A DNA stretch of 36,014 nt. It comes from JAXMHN01 sp964578605. GTDB taxonomy: Bacteria > Verrucomicrobiota > Verrucomicrobiia > Limisphaerales > SIBE01. The position numbers and the translations under genes were made by a program. This document shows positions 9,104-17,082 of the stretch, piece by piece. Within the stretch, counting starts at the first letter, position 1, and each line of letters opens with the position of its first letter. The stretch lies in contig CAZODO010000064.1 of NCBI GenBank assembly GCA_964578605.1, positions 1 to 36,014 on the forward strand, in the 5' to 3' direction. The notes beneath the pieces were generated by a model. That model saw only the letters and a program-made list of their open reading frames with translations. It searched no databases and had not been told where the DNA came from.

Positions 9104-9418
9104 ATGAAGAAACTCTTTTCCTCTCCAGACAGCACCGAGGTCGAACTTGTGAAGAACATGCTGGCGAACGCGGGCATCGTCTGCGAAGTGCGAAACGGGG
9201 ACGTCTCCAGGATCGTCCCGGCTCCGTCGTTCTACGCTGAACTGTGGGTTTCGGAGGAAACACACCCCAGAGCGGCGGAAGTGCTGCAATCGTGGCAGCG
9301 TCCGGCCGGGCAGGCCGGAGCCACCTGGACGTGCCCGGCTTGCGGGGAAGTTATCGAGGGCCAGTTTAGTTCGTGCTGGAAGTGCGGGGCGCTCCGGGAG
9401 CCTCAAGCCCAAGCTTGA
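9104..9418 (+). CDS. DUF2007-type small protein with C-terminal zinc ribbon
   Basis: The 104-residue product begins MKKLFSSPDSTEVELVKNML, matching the DUF2007 family (annotated as putative signal-transducing proteins), whose core is a short ferredoxin-like domain. The stretch LANAGIVCEVRN and the following ELWV strand fit this fold. After a linker the C-terminus carries CPACG and CWKCG, two Cys pairs spaced as in a small zinc ribbon. No signal peptide is seen, so it is probably cytoplasmic. The frame is open from 9074, but the ATG at 9104 gives the family's normal start. The next gene on the same strand begins 104 bases after its stop. The biochemical role is unknown for the family. Confidence 0.85.
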   Translation: MKKLFSSPDSTEVELVKNMLANAGIVCEVRNGDVSRIVPAPSFYAELWVSEETHPRAAEVLQSWQRPAGQAGATWTCPACGEVIEGQFSSCWKCGALREPQAQA

Positions 9419-9521
9419 GGAGGCAGTCCCTGTGCCGAGTCTTTGAGTCCGTCGGGACGGGCCCGTGTCGGGGGCGGCTTGATTGTCTTCCCGGGATGAC
9501 CGAACCTCCGGCCGCGAACAG

Positions 9522-11918
9522 ATGGGCACACCGCTCCCCATGGGGCCGCTGAAGCCTCGGCCGCGTCGGGTAAGCTGGAGGATTCTCCGGCGTGTTCTCC
9601 TTGTGGCGGTTGGCTGCGGCTTGGTGATCGTTTGGGTTCTTCAAGGATACGACCGCGAGAGGCTGCGGCGTCAGGCGGAGTTGGAAGCGCCGCCGATTCT
9701 GACATCTTCCACGCAGGAGCACGCCATCCTCCGGCGCTCGGTGGCCCTGGAGGATCAACGCAGGGAGATCGATCAGCTCGTTTGGTCACGGGAACTTCTG
9801 GCCGAATCGCACGGGGACGTGGTCGCGGCGCTCTGGGATAAACTCCGGCGAGCGGAGGACAAGTTCCAGGTTCTGTCTGAGCTGGAGTTCGAGTCGTTCC
9901 ACGTTCCGGACGGCGGGACCAATGTCCTCGCGGAGCACGGGATTGCCATCACCCGGTTTGGCGGCGCGCCTTCGCGTTTGAGTCGAAGGGCATGGCGGGC
10001 TCGCTTGCGGAACTTCCAGGACGCAGGGTACCAACTTGTGCAGAGCGACCTGCGCCAGGCGGGGTTCGTTCCCCCGGATCCAGGTCCGGCGCAATCCACG
10101 GTGCTTTTTGATTTCCATATCGCCAACCCCGCTCGGGAGGAGCGCCTGGTTGTGCGGGGCGAAGCGGTGGTGGGCTGGCGGAGCCAACCCGGCACGGAAA
10201 CCCAGCCGGTGGCCGAAAGCATCGGCCTTTCGTCATGGGAAGTTCTCCGCCGGTCTGGACCGCCGGTCTTTCAGGCGAATCTCGTCGCGGCCCTCTCGAC
10301 CAATGCGACGGGGCTGGCCGACCCGCTCCTCGTTTACGACCTGGACGCGGACGGCGATGCCGAGATCGTATTGCCCCGGCAGAATCTGGTGTTCTGGACC
10401 GACGGAATGGCCCAGGTTCGCAGCGGAACGTTGTGCGTGCATCCGGAGGGCGCGGTTCAAGCGGCGGTCTTGGCGGACTTCACACGCGACGGGCTGCCTG
10501 ATCTTCTGGTGGCGGACAGGGACGGACTGCTGCTCTATGCGGGCGAATTGCGGGGAGCTTTTCCGAATCCGGGCCGGCGGATTTCATTCACGACGGCGGG
10601 CCTCTTGAACACGTCCGTTCTCACGGCAGGGGACCTTGACGGCGATGGCGACCTGGATGTGTGGCTTGGGCAGTTCAAGCCGCCTTACCTCGATGGCCAG
10701 ATGCCAACGCCGTTCTACGACGCCAACGACGGTTATCCGGCATTCCTGCTCGTGAACGAAGGGGAAGGCAGGTTTCGCGATGCGACGGCTGAAGCGGGGC
10801 TCGCGACAAAGCGGTTTCGGCGGACGTCGAGCGCTTCGTTTGCGGACCTGGACAACGACGGGGACCTGGACCTGGTGGTCGTAAGCCATTTCGCGGGGGT
10901 GGACATTTACTTCAACGATGGCCGGGGGCGTTTCGCCGATGTGACAAGCGGCAAGCTCCAGGACCCGCGGGCTTTTGGGAAAGGCCACGTTCTCGGGGAT
11001 TTCGACGAGAATGGCGCGCTGGATATCTTCGTGGCCGGCGTAGAGTCCCACACGGTGCAAAGGCTCGAGTCCCTTGGGCTTGAGATCGCGGTGCCACAAG
11101 AAGTCCGGGAAATGCGGACGCGAGTGGCCAGCGGCAACGGTCTGTTCTTTGAACACGATGGCGCCTGGCAACGCACTCCGGTCAGCGGGCACGTGGCCGC
11201 ATCGGGTTGGTCGTCCGGGGTCACCCGATTCGATTTCGATAACGATGGTGATCTCGACCTTTATGTCGCGAACGGGGACCGCACCCGGGAGTCGGTCAAG
11301 GAGCAGGAATCACAATTCTGGCGTCATGATATTCACGTGGCCCAATCGACCCCTGATCCGGCGGTGGAGACCTACTTTCAGAATGTCATCGGCCGTTTCG
11401 AGGACGCCGGCTGGTCGCGCCATGGACACGAAAAGAATCGCTTGTTCCTGGGCGAACGCGGCGTCTCATTTCTCGAAGCGGGCTTTCTGTTTGGGGTGGC
11501 CATGGAAGAGGATTGCCGGGCCGTGGCCAGTGGCGACCTGGACGGCGATGGACGGCTGGACCTGGTGGTGACGACGCAGGAAGCCTGGCCTGAACCGCGG
11601 CAGACGGTCCGCGTTTTGCGGAACCGGCTCGAGTTGCCGAACAATTGGATTGGCTTCCATTTGCGCGACGCGCCGTCGAAAGGTCCAGTCATCGGCGCCA
11701 AGATCCGGATTTGGACTCCAAGCGGGCAGCAGAGCCGGCAGATCCTGCTTGGCGAATCGTTCCGGACGCAACACCCGAACAGCGCCCATTTTGGCTTGGG
11801 CACGGAAACAAGCGTGCAAAAGCTCGAGGTGACATGGCCGAACGGAGTTCTTCAACACCTTGAAGGGCTGTCCATCAACCGTTACCACGTGCTGGTTGCG
11901 GAGCCGGGCGGGGGATAA
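9522..11918 (+). CDS. Membrane-anchored FG-GAP/VCBS repeat protein with ASPIC/UnbV domain
   Basis: The 798-residue product (ATG at 9522; the frame also allows a TTG at 9483) has a single N-terminal hydrophobic helix at about residues 22-42 (VLLVAVGCGLVIVWVL), so it is likely anchored in the inner membrane with the bulk outside. At least six calcium-binding FG-GAP/VCBS loops are visible: DLDADGDAEI, DLDGDGDLDV, DLDNDGDLDL, DFDENGALDI, DFDNDGDLDL and DLDGDGRLDL. The last 100 residues form an ASPIC/UnbV domain (NWIGFHL, GAKIRIW, FGLGTETSVQKLEVTWPNG). This is the CRTAC1-like family, common in Verrucomicrobia and Planctomycetes. The roughly 250 residues between the helix and the first repeat are not recognised. 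Its biological role is unknown. Confidence 0.9.
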   Translation: MGTPLPMGPLKPRPRRVSWRILRRVLLVAVGCGLVIVWVLQGYDRERLRRQAELEAPPILTSSTQEHAILRRSVALEDQRREIDQLVWSRELLAESHGDVVAALWDKLRRAEDKFQVLSELEFESFHVPDGGTNVLAEHGIAITRFGGAPSRLSRRAWRARLRNFQDAGYQLVQSDLRQAGFVPPDPGPAQSTVLFDFHIANPAREERLVVRGEAVVGWRSQPGTETQPVAESIGLSSWEVLRRSGPPVFQANLVAALSTNATGLADPLLVYDLDADGDAEIVLPRQNLVFWTDGMAQVRSGTLCVHPEGAVQAAVLADFTRDGLPDLLVADRDGLLLYAGELRGAFPNPGRRISFTTAGLLNTSVLTAGDLDGDGDLDVWLGQFKPPYLDGQMPTPFYDANDGYPAFLLVNEGEGRFRDATAEAGLATKRFRRTSSASFADLDNDGDLDLVVVSHFAGVDIYFNDGRGRFADVTSGKLQDPRAFGKGHVLGDFDENGALDIFVAGVESHTVQRLESLGLEIAVPQEVREMRTRVASGNGLFFEHDGAWQRTPVSGHVAASGWSSGVTRFDFDNDGDLDLYVANGDRTRESVKEQESQFWRHDIHVAQSTPDPAVETYFQNVIGRFEDAGWSRHGHEKNRLFLGERGVSFLEAGFLFGVAMEEDCRAVASGDLDGDGRLDLVVTTQEAWPEPRQTVRVLRNRLELPNNWIGFHLRDAPSKGPVIGAKIRIWTPSGQQSRQILLGESFRTQHPNSAHFGLGTETSVQKLEVTWPNGVLQHLEGLSINRYHVLVAEPGGG

Positions 11919-11964
11919 CCCCTCGCCCGGCAAGCTGGCGCAAGCACGCCAAGGCGGCGGCTGA

Positions 11965-13554
11965 TCAGGCGGACATGGCGCTCAAGTTGAGCAGGTCGAT
12001 GCCGATCTTCTGCAGCGCGTAGCCAGTTTCCCGGAGGTAGCTCCCGTAGCTGGTCATCCAGTGGAAGCCCTTCATCTCGCGCAGGAGTTCGGTCGTGCTG
12101 CCGTTGATACGGACATCGATCTGCGAGCGGCAAATATCCAGGAAGGGGTTGCCAACAATGGTGCCGTCGAAGCCCACCCACTTCTTGCACTCGAAGTCGG
12201 GGACAAGATTGGTCACTGTCTGGCCGATCTTCATCTCCACCTTCGGCGCGGCGCCGTAGTCGGATTCGAAATGCGTCAGGATACGGGCGGGTTCGCAGGT
12301 CTTGCCGTCCATCTTGCGGGGAGCGGTGCAGTGGGCCAGCGTCACCACGCTGTCGTGAGGGTAAGTGGGGTCATTCAGGAACACCGGCTTTCCCGAGATG
12401 TAATGCAGCAGCACCCCGGACGGAATGACGACGAAATCCGACTCACAAAAGGCCAGGTAACCATCGTCATTCAGGAGGCTCAGGGGCAGGCAGGCAGTCG
12501 TTTGCGACATGGGCATGATCGTTCCCATGCACGAATTGATGGTGATCGCGTCGGTGCCGGATTCGTCCAGGATATCTTTGAATACTTCGGTCAGCAAGAA
12601 GGCGTTGTTGACGAACTCGCGGGTCGTTTCGAGCGTCACACCCGCTTGCCTCAAGTACTCGCCGGCGGCTTTCCGGCACTGGTCAACCAGGGCTTCGTTC
12701 TCCATGGCTTTCTTGATGCGCGGGCCCAGCTTCGCGTAGGGATAGTCCGGCAGATCCATCTTCCAAAGGTCACGGGCGAGCCTGGGCGCCTTTTGTCCGC
12801 CGGCACCCCAGCCGCTGGGACCGCCCACGGCCAAAATCTTCTTGCCGAGCGTATTCTTCAGGCCGGAAAGTGCCCGCAACCGCCACAGGAGATCGTCCGG
12901 ATTGTCGGTGACCACGTCCTGGGTATCGAACCCGGGCTGGCCGAACTCATCCACGGTCTTGCGCAGGAAGCGCGGGTGCACAATTTCGTACCAGAGGTAC
13001 GCCGGACCCGGATCGTGGCGAAGGAACATAAGGTTCCACTTCTCCTTGGAGGTCATGGCCTCAAGGATGCCCCCGCTGCCTCCCGCGGCGTAGATCAGGA
13101 GGACATCGTGATCTCCTTTCGCCAAGGCAGCGGCCTGCTCGATGCTTCGAACCGCCATGACCGGGAGGAGGTTTAAAGGGAAGTCAGCCTTTTCCGCCAG
13201 CCGGTCGAGTTCGCCTTGGATTCGCTTTTGTTCCGCGGAGGCATCGGCCTCCGTCTGGATGCCACCCCATTCCCGCCAACTGGTAGCTTCGCGACGGCGT
13301 GGGACGCTATACGTGAGGACCGGCTGGACTTTGAGCGAGAGACGCACGATCGGCCGGCGGTTGGGAGAGTGGACCTGGGCGAAGCCGGGGCGCTGCAAGG
13401 AGCCCAGCGCCAGCCCACCGGCGGTCAAGGCGCCGACCGTGCAAAGGAATTGACGGCGGGTCACATCCGGAACGGCGTGCGATAGGGGCGAGGGCGACGG
13501 CGGAGCGCAACAACCGCAACGGCAGCTATGGTGCGAATGGGGACGTGGGTTCAT
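11965..13554 (-). CDS. Tat-signal protein related to L-fucose/L-arabinose isomerases
   Basis: The 529-residue product has a twin-arginine signal (VTRRQFLCTVGALTAGGLAL) starting about 30 residues in, preceded by a His/Cys-rich leader (HSHHSCRCGCC). A good AGGAG lies upstream of the ATG. The mature region fits the fucose/arabinose isomerase-like superfamily: an N-terminal Rossmann-like part with DVLLIYAAGGSGG and KILAVGGPSGW, then TDAITINSCMG and a FCESDF stretch resembling the metal-ligand Glu/Asp segment, followed by PVFLNDPTYPHDSVVTLAHC. Tat export would suit a folded metalloprotein. The substrate is not predictable, and isomerase activity is a family-level inference. A terminator and further hairpins lie between it and the upstream oxidoreductase gene, so it probably has its own promoter. 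Confidence 0.75.
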   Translation of the reverse strand: MNPRPHSHHSCRCGCCAPPSPSPLSHAVPDVTRRQFLCTVGALTAGGLALGSLQRPGFAQVHSPNRRPIVRLSLKVQPVLTYSVPRRREATSWREWGGIQTEADASAEQKRIQGELDRLAEKADFPLNLLPVMAVRSIEQAAALAKGDHDVLLIYAAGGSGGILEAMTSKEKWNLMFLRHDPGPAYLWYEIVHPRFLRKTVDEFGQPGFDTQDVVTDNPDDLLWRLRALSGLKNTLGKKILAVGGPSGWGAGGQKAPRLARDLWKMDLPDYPYAKLGPRIKKAMENEALVDQCRKAAGEYLRQAGVTLETTREFVNNAFLLTEVFKDILDESGTDAITINSCMGTIMPMSQTTACLPLSLLNDDGYLAFCESDFVVIPSGVLLHYISGKPVFLNDPTYPHDSVVTLAHCTAPRKMDGKTCEPARILTHFESDYGAAPKVEMKIGQTVTNLVPDFECKKWVGFDGTIVGNPFLDICRSQIDVRINGSTTELLREMKGFHWMTSYGSYLRETGYALQKIGIDLLNLSAMSA

Positions 13555-13650
13555 GAACGTGTTCTCCTAAGCGAAGCGGATGCGAGACCAAGTTGAAATG
13601 CTGCCCAGGGGGCAGGCCTCACATTCCTGGTTGAGCCACAATGAGTCAGC

Positions 13651-13699
13651 ATTAGCCGAGCGGCCGCCCACTGGGCGACCGCTCCTTATGAAGGCTAAT
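13651..13699. other. Nested GC-rich hairpin in the leader of the isomerase-like gene
   Basis: The inner arms GAGCGG-C-CGCCC and GGGCG-A-CCGCTC (13658-13669 with 13673-13684) pair with one mismatch around a 3-nt loop. An outer pair ATTAGCC (13651-13657) with GGCTAAT (13693-13699) can close the structure with a bulge. It lies about 100 bases before the start codon of the minus-strand gene and is not followed by a T-tract, so it may be a leader structure or a second, weaker terminator. Confidence 0.5.
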
Positions 13700-13707
13700 C
13701 CTGCGGC

Positions 13708-13745
13708 TTTGTAAAGGAAGAACGCCTGAAGATCCGCGTTCTTCC
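13708..13745 (-). terminator. Probable terminator after the oxidoreductase gene
   Basis: A perfect 10-bp stem, GGAAGAACGC (13716-13725) with GCGTTCTTCC (13736-13745), has a 10-nt loop and on the minus strand is followed by TTTACAAAG. It lies 27 bases past the stop of the minus-strand oxidoreductase gene. The T-tract is short, so efficiency is uncertain. Confidence 0.6.
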
Positions 13746-13771
13746 AGGCCGGTTGGAAATCTCGCCCTGTT

Positions 13772-14845
13772 CTACCGGGCAGCGCGAACCGGTTCCACCT
13801 TCCCGCTCTTGACGGAGCGTTCTTCCGCTTCGCAGATTTCGACCGCGCTTTGGGCGTCCTGGGCGGTCACCACCGTCGGCGGTTTCCCCGACCGGATGGA
13901 ATCGATCATGTGCTGTAACTCCGCCGCATAGCCGTCCTGGCCTTTGCAGGTGATCACGCGCGGCTTTTTGCCGCGCTCGAACATCTTGAGCGCCTGTGCG
14001 CCTCGCGTCAGGTCGAAATCAGCGGTCGCATTCTCGAAATGCACCGTATAGGACATGTTGAATCCGCCGCCGGGAGTGACCAGCCAGCTTCCCTCGGCGT
14101 TGACCAGCACGCCGGAATCGAACTGGTACTGCGTGACAACATGATCGATGGCCCCGCTAAACAGCGTCAGCCCGGTCGAGAACACCGTCTTGGGCCGCCC
14201 GAAACAGAACTGGACGAAGTCGGTGTCATGAATATGCAGGTCAAGCAGGGCGCCACCTGATTGGGCGCCTTTGAAGTAGTTCTCGCGGCCCCAGCCGGGC
14301 GGTTCAGAAACGCGACGGAAGCGGGCTGCCAGCGGTTTGCCGTAGGTCTTCTCTTCGATGGCAGATTTCAACCAGGACCAGCCCGGCCAGAAACGCATGC
14401 ACATCGCCGGCATGAAGAATCCCGAGGCCTTCTTGGCCGCCGCGGTGATCTCGCAGGCCTGCGCCGCGGTCCGGGCCAAAGGCTTTTCACAGATCACGTG
14501 CTTGCCCGAGCCGAGCGCTGCGGTGGCGGCGGGCACATGCAAATGCGTGGGCACGCAGATGTCCACGAGGTCGACGTCCGGATCGTCAAGCAGGTCCTTG
14601 AGGTCGCGATAGGCCTTCACCTCGTTCATGTTCAGCTTCACCGGGGCGGCGTCGCCCACGTTGCCGCCAGGATCCTTAAGCACTCCGCGGACGGGCTGGC
14701 GGACCGGGTCGCACACCGCGGTGATGCGGGCTCCCCGGACGTTTTGATACGCTCGGAGATGCATGACCCCCATAAAGCCGAGGCCAACCACGCCTACGTT
14801 TACTTTGCTCTTGCCTGAGGTGGATTTTGAATTGCCAGATTTCAT
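13772..14845 (-). CDS. Gfo/Idh/MocA family oxidoreductase
   Basis: The 357-residue product is a cytoplasmic NAD(P)-dependent sugar or inositol dehydrogenase-like enzyme. The N-terminal Rossmann fold shows VGVVGLGFMGVMHLRAY (GxGxxG), then the DLVDICVPTHLHVPAA strand and the hallmark EKPLA (HVICEKPLARTAAQA). The C-terminal substrate domain contains GGALLDLHIHDTDFV, where the His-x-His-Asp pattern matches the usual catalytic region. Length is normal for the family. The start codon lies 12 bases after the stop of the sugar isomerase gene at 14858-15691, so the two are almost certainly co-transcribed and probably act on the same or successive sugar intermediates. The exact substrate cannot be read from sequence. 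Confidence 0.92.
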   Translation of the reverse strand: MKSGNSKSTSGKSKVNVGVVGLGFMGVMHLRAYQNVRGARITAVCDPVRQPVRGVLKDPGGNVGDAAPVKLNMNEVKAYRDLKDLLDDPDVDLVDICVPTHLHVPAATAALGSGKHVICEKPLARTAAQACEITAAAKKASGFFMPAMCMRFWPGWSWLKSAIEEKTYGKPLAARFRRVSEPPGWGRENYFKGAQSGGALLDLHIHDTDFVQFCFGRPKTVFSTGLTLFSGAIDHVVTQYQFDSGVLVNAEGSWLVTPGGGFNMSYTVHFENATADFDLTRGAQALKMFERGKKPRVITCKGQDGYAAELQHMIDSIRSGKPPTVVTAQDAQSAVEICEAEERSVKSGKVEPVRAAR

Positions 14846-14857
14846 AGAATAAGACTG

Positions 14858-15691
14858 TCAACCGACCAATGATTGGAGGAACGTTCGTGCAGCCTTGATG
14901 TCCTGCGCCCGCTGGTTGCCCGCTTCCCGCTCGATCGCGCAATAGCCCTTGAATCCCCGCTGCTCGAGCACTTGGAAAAACTCGCGCCAGTTTACTTCGC
15001 CGGTCCCAACCACCACTTCCTCGCCCCAGGTGCCCGGCTGTTTGGTCTTTCGGGCATCCTTGATATGGCACTGCTTGAGCCACGGACTCAGGGTGCGCAG
15101 CGCGGCGATGGGATCGCCCTTATCATAAAGGATCATGTTGGCCGGGTCGAAATTGACGCCGACATTCTTGCAATGCAGGTCCGCGAGGAAAGCGCTGAGC
15201 GTGTCGGCGGTCTCTTGCCCAGTCTCCAACGCGAGGTCGATCCCGCGTTCCGCAAACAGGCCCGCCACTTTCAGAAGGCGCTCGCGGAGCTTGGCGTAAT
15301 CGGTGGCTTTCGGATCGTGCGGCAGGAAGCCGGCGTGGAAGGTGATGAGCTTGAGGCCGATCCGGCTGGCCAGGTCGGCCGTCTTTCGGGTGTTCTCCCA
15401 ATTTCGTTCCCAAGTGGCGTCCGGGACAACGCCTCCGGTCTTTCGGATGCTCTCCAGCGTGGTGTAATCTTCTCCCACACAGCCGAACATGCCCGAGACC
15501 AGTTGCACCCCAGCTGCAGACGCTTGCGCGGCGAAGTTTCCCCAAACGTCCGGCTGGTCGCGAATGGGATCGAGGGCCATCTGAATCCGCGTCAGGCCGA
15601 TCTCCTTGACTTGATTAATGAGGATCTGGGGACTGGCGGGCTGCAGCGACCAGCTGCAGACGGCCAAGCGATCTAGAACAGAACGATTCAT
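14858..15691 (-). CDS. Sugar phosphate isomerase/epimerase (xylose isomerase-like TIM barrel)
   Basis: The 277-residue product belongs to the AP-endonuclease-2/xylose-isomerase-like TIM-barrel family. The metal-site strands are visible: LALETGQETADTLSAFL (Glu), VNFDPANMILYDKGDP (Asp in the NFDPAN motif), LKQCHIKDARK (the HIKD motif) and CAIEREAGNQ (final Glu). No signal peptide is present, so it acts in the cytoplasm. AGGA precedes the ATG on the minus strand. It is the first gene of a tight pair with the oxidoreductase (12-bp gap), the standard pairing in sugar or inositol catabolic modules. Epimerase, isomerase or hydroxypyruvate-isomerase-like activity are all possible, and the substrate is not known. 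Confidence 0.9.
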   Translation of the reverse strand: MNRSVLDRLAVCSWSLQPASPQILINQVKEIGLTRIQMALDPIRDQPDVWGNFAAQASAAGVQLVSGMFGCVGEDYTTLESIRKTGGVVPDATWERNWENTRKTADLASRIGLKLITFHAGFLPHDPKATDYAKLRERLLKVAGLFAERGIDLALETGQETADTLSAFLADLHCKNVGVNFDPANMILYDKGDPIAALRTLSPWLKQCHIKDARKTKQPGTWGEEVVVGTGEVNWREFFQVLEQRGFKGYCAIEREAGNQRAQDIKAARTFLQSLVG

Positions 15692-15719
15692 GGTTTTCCT
15701 GTTTTGTTTGGTTCAAGCT

Positions 15720-15920
15720 TCACACTGCAATCTTCTCGACAAAATCAACCGCCAGATCCAGGACACGCCAGGGCACCCCTGGCTCCGGATAGATCCTCTC
15801 AACCTGGGCTGCCGCTTTGCGTGCATTGCCGCCCGCCAGGAACGCTCCAACCAGCAGAGGGATCACAACCGCGAGAATGGCCGGAGACACAGCAACCCGC
15901 AAGCAAAAGCCACCCCGCAC
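15720..15920 (-). CDS. Possible small membrane protein
   Basis: A 66-residue frame from a GTG at 15920 lies between the glycosyltransferase stop and the isomerase start, on the same strand. It has one strongly hydrophobic segment (AVSPAILAVVIPLLVGAFLAG) followed by a soluble tail (NARKAAAQVERIYPEPGVPW) that reads like a genuine protein. The frame stays open upstream into the end of the glycosyltransferase gene, so the start is uncertain. I do not recognise a family. It could be the tail of a gene translationally coupled to the glycosyltransferase, or a chance frame. Confidence 0.38.
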   Translation of the reverse strand: MRGGFCLRVAVSPAILAVVIPLLVGAFLAGGNARKAAAQVERIYPEPGVPWRVLDLAVDFVEKIAV

Positions 15921-15975
15921 CGCGAAACCTGGAGCGGCGATCGCTCGAATTTGGTCGCTGGCAAACGGCCGCTGC

Positions 15976-16737
15976 CTAGCGCGCGGGCAATCCGGTTCGC
16001 GCGCCGGCCTCGCCCGCCGGCGACCGCCGCAGCCGGTTCTGGAATAGCATTTTCCAGGTGATCCGCAGCGCTTCGCGCACGATCTTGGGCGACATTTTCG
16101 ATGTTCCCTGGAAACGGTCGGTAAAGATGATGGGAACCTCGGCGATTCTCATGCCTTGGCGCCACACCTTGTGGGTCAGCTCGATCTGAAAGCTGTATCC
16201 GCTGGAATGGACGTCTTCCAGGTTAATGCGTTCAAGCGTGCTCCGGCGAAAGCATTTGAACCCGCCCGTCGGGTCCGAAAACGGCATCCCGGTCACAAGT
16301 TGCACATATTTGGCCGCGACGAGGCTCAGCATCAGACGCCGCAAGGGCCAGTTGATCACTCGAATTCCGTTGCAATAGCGCGATCCCAAGACCAAATCCG
16401 CCCATTGCGCCGCCTCAAGGAAAGCGGGGATATCATCGGGGCTGTGAGACAGGTCCCCGTCCATCTCGAAAACAAACCCATACGACCGCGCCAGCGCCCA
16501 TTGGAACCCCGCGCAATAGGCCGGGCCAAGCCCGAATTTCTTCGGGCGGTGCAGAACGTTGAGTTGAGGATGGGTTGAGGCGAGCTTTTCCGCCAGGTCG
16601 CCCGTGCCGTCCGGGGAGTTGTCGTCCACGATCAGCAGATCGACGCTGACAGGGAGAGCCAGGACGCGCCGAAGGAGCGGGACCAGGTTGTCCCGTTCGT
16701 TATACGTGGGCACAATCACCAAAGTTTCACCGCTCAT
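15976..16737 (-). CDS. DPM1-like polyprenol monophosphomannose synthase (GT2 family)
   Basis: The 253-residue product is a family 2 glycosyltransferase of the dolichol/polyprenol-phosphate mannose synthase type. Signature strands are TLVIVPTYNERDNLVPLL, LLIVDDNSPDGTGDLAEKL, the DXD-like FEMDGDLSHSPDDIP and LGSRYCNG. It transfers a sugar, usually mannose, from a GDP-sugar to a membrane polyprenyl phosphate. It has no C-terminal membrane helices or GtrA domain, so it is the soluble, short form. The ATG at 16737 is preferred over a TTG eight codons upstream because the family starts right before TLVIVPTYNE. It is the first gene after a 345-bp intergenic gap, with a possible small membrane protein downstream. 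Confidence 0.9.
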   Translation of the reverse strand: MSGETLVIVPTYNERDNLVPLLRRVLALPVSVDLLIVDDNSPDGTGDLAEKLASTHPQLNVLHRPKKFGLGPAYCAGFQWALARSYGFVFEMDGDLSHSPDDIPAFLEAAQWADLVLGSRYCNGIRVINWPLRRLMLSLVAAKYVQLVTGMPFSDPTGGFKCFRRSTLERINLEDVHSSGYSFQIELTHKVWRQGMRIAEVPIIFTDRFQGTSKMSPKIVREALRITWKMLFQNRLRRSPAGEAGARTGLPAR

Positions 16738-17082
16738 GGCGTCCGGAGTTTGCGGAGACAACTAAGCAAAAACTCCGCCAAACTCAAGAGGTATCGCGGC
16801 TTTGGAAGTCTCATTTTGGGCAGGGGGGGGAACGGACCGGCCCGCTGCTGGAGATTGGAATGATCTGCACCCAATGGCTGGTCCGGCGGTCCGGCCCTCC
16901 CTCTAGCCGCATGGTGCCTTCGAGCTAGATTCATGCCAAACACATGACAAACGCATGGTAAACGCATAAAAACATGAGTTTAGCGTGCGTTTAGCGTGCG
17001 TTTATCATGCGTTTAGACCGCATCCAAACTCAGACGAGTTCCGATCAAGCGCGAGTGTTCTCTGGAATGTTGCCAAACCGGG
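16738..17082. other. Intergenic region between hydrolase-like gene and glycosyltransferase gene
   Basis: Both flanking genes are on the minus strand, so this gap holds the 3' end of one unit and probably the promoter of the glycosyltransferase. It contains a run of eight G at about 16822-16829, a region of imperfect GGACCGG/GGTCCGG repeats at about 16834-16892, and the 11-bp-phased hairpin at 16938-17014. No reading frame here resembles a protein. Confidence 0.6.
16938..17014. repeat. 11-bp-phased inverted-repeat element, AAAC/GTTT type
   Basis: AAAC occurs at 16938, 16949, 16960 and 16970, and its complement GTTT at 16978, 16989, 17000 and 17011. The spacing is 11 bases except for one 10-base step. 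The two halves pair around one axis (position sums of 33952). For example AAACGCATG (16949-16957) faces CGTGCGTTT (16995-17003), with one G-U pair. The imperfect stem is about 30 bp. The element begins about 70 bases past the stop of the minus-strand hydrolase-like gene and has no T-tract. Confidence 0.85.

Noticed and set aside
8859..9107. Plus-strand frame of 82 codons before the DUF2007 gene
   Set aside because: It crosses the repeat element and the hexamer repeat, has no family resemblance and overlaps the start of a well-supported gene.
12061..13176. Plus-strand frame of 371 codons
   Set aside because: Antisense to the Tat-signal isomerase-like gene, with low-complexity composition and no recognisable motifs.
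16938..17014. CRISPR array
   Set aside because: Units are only 11 bp, contiguous and mirrored, with no spacers of constant length, and no cas genes are present.
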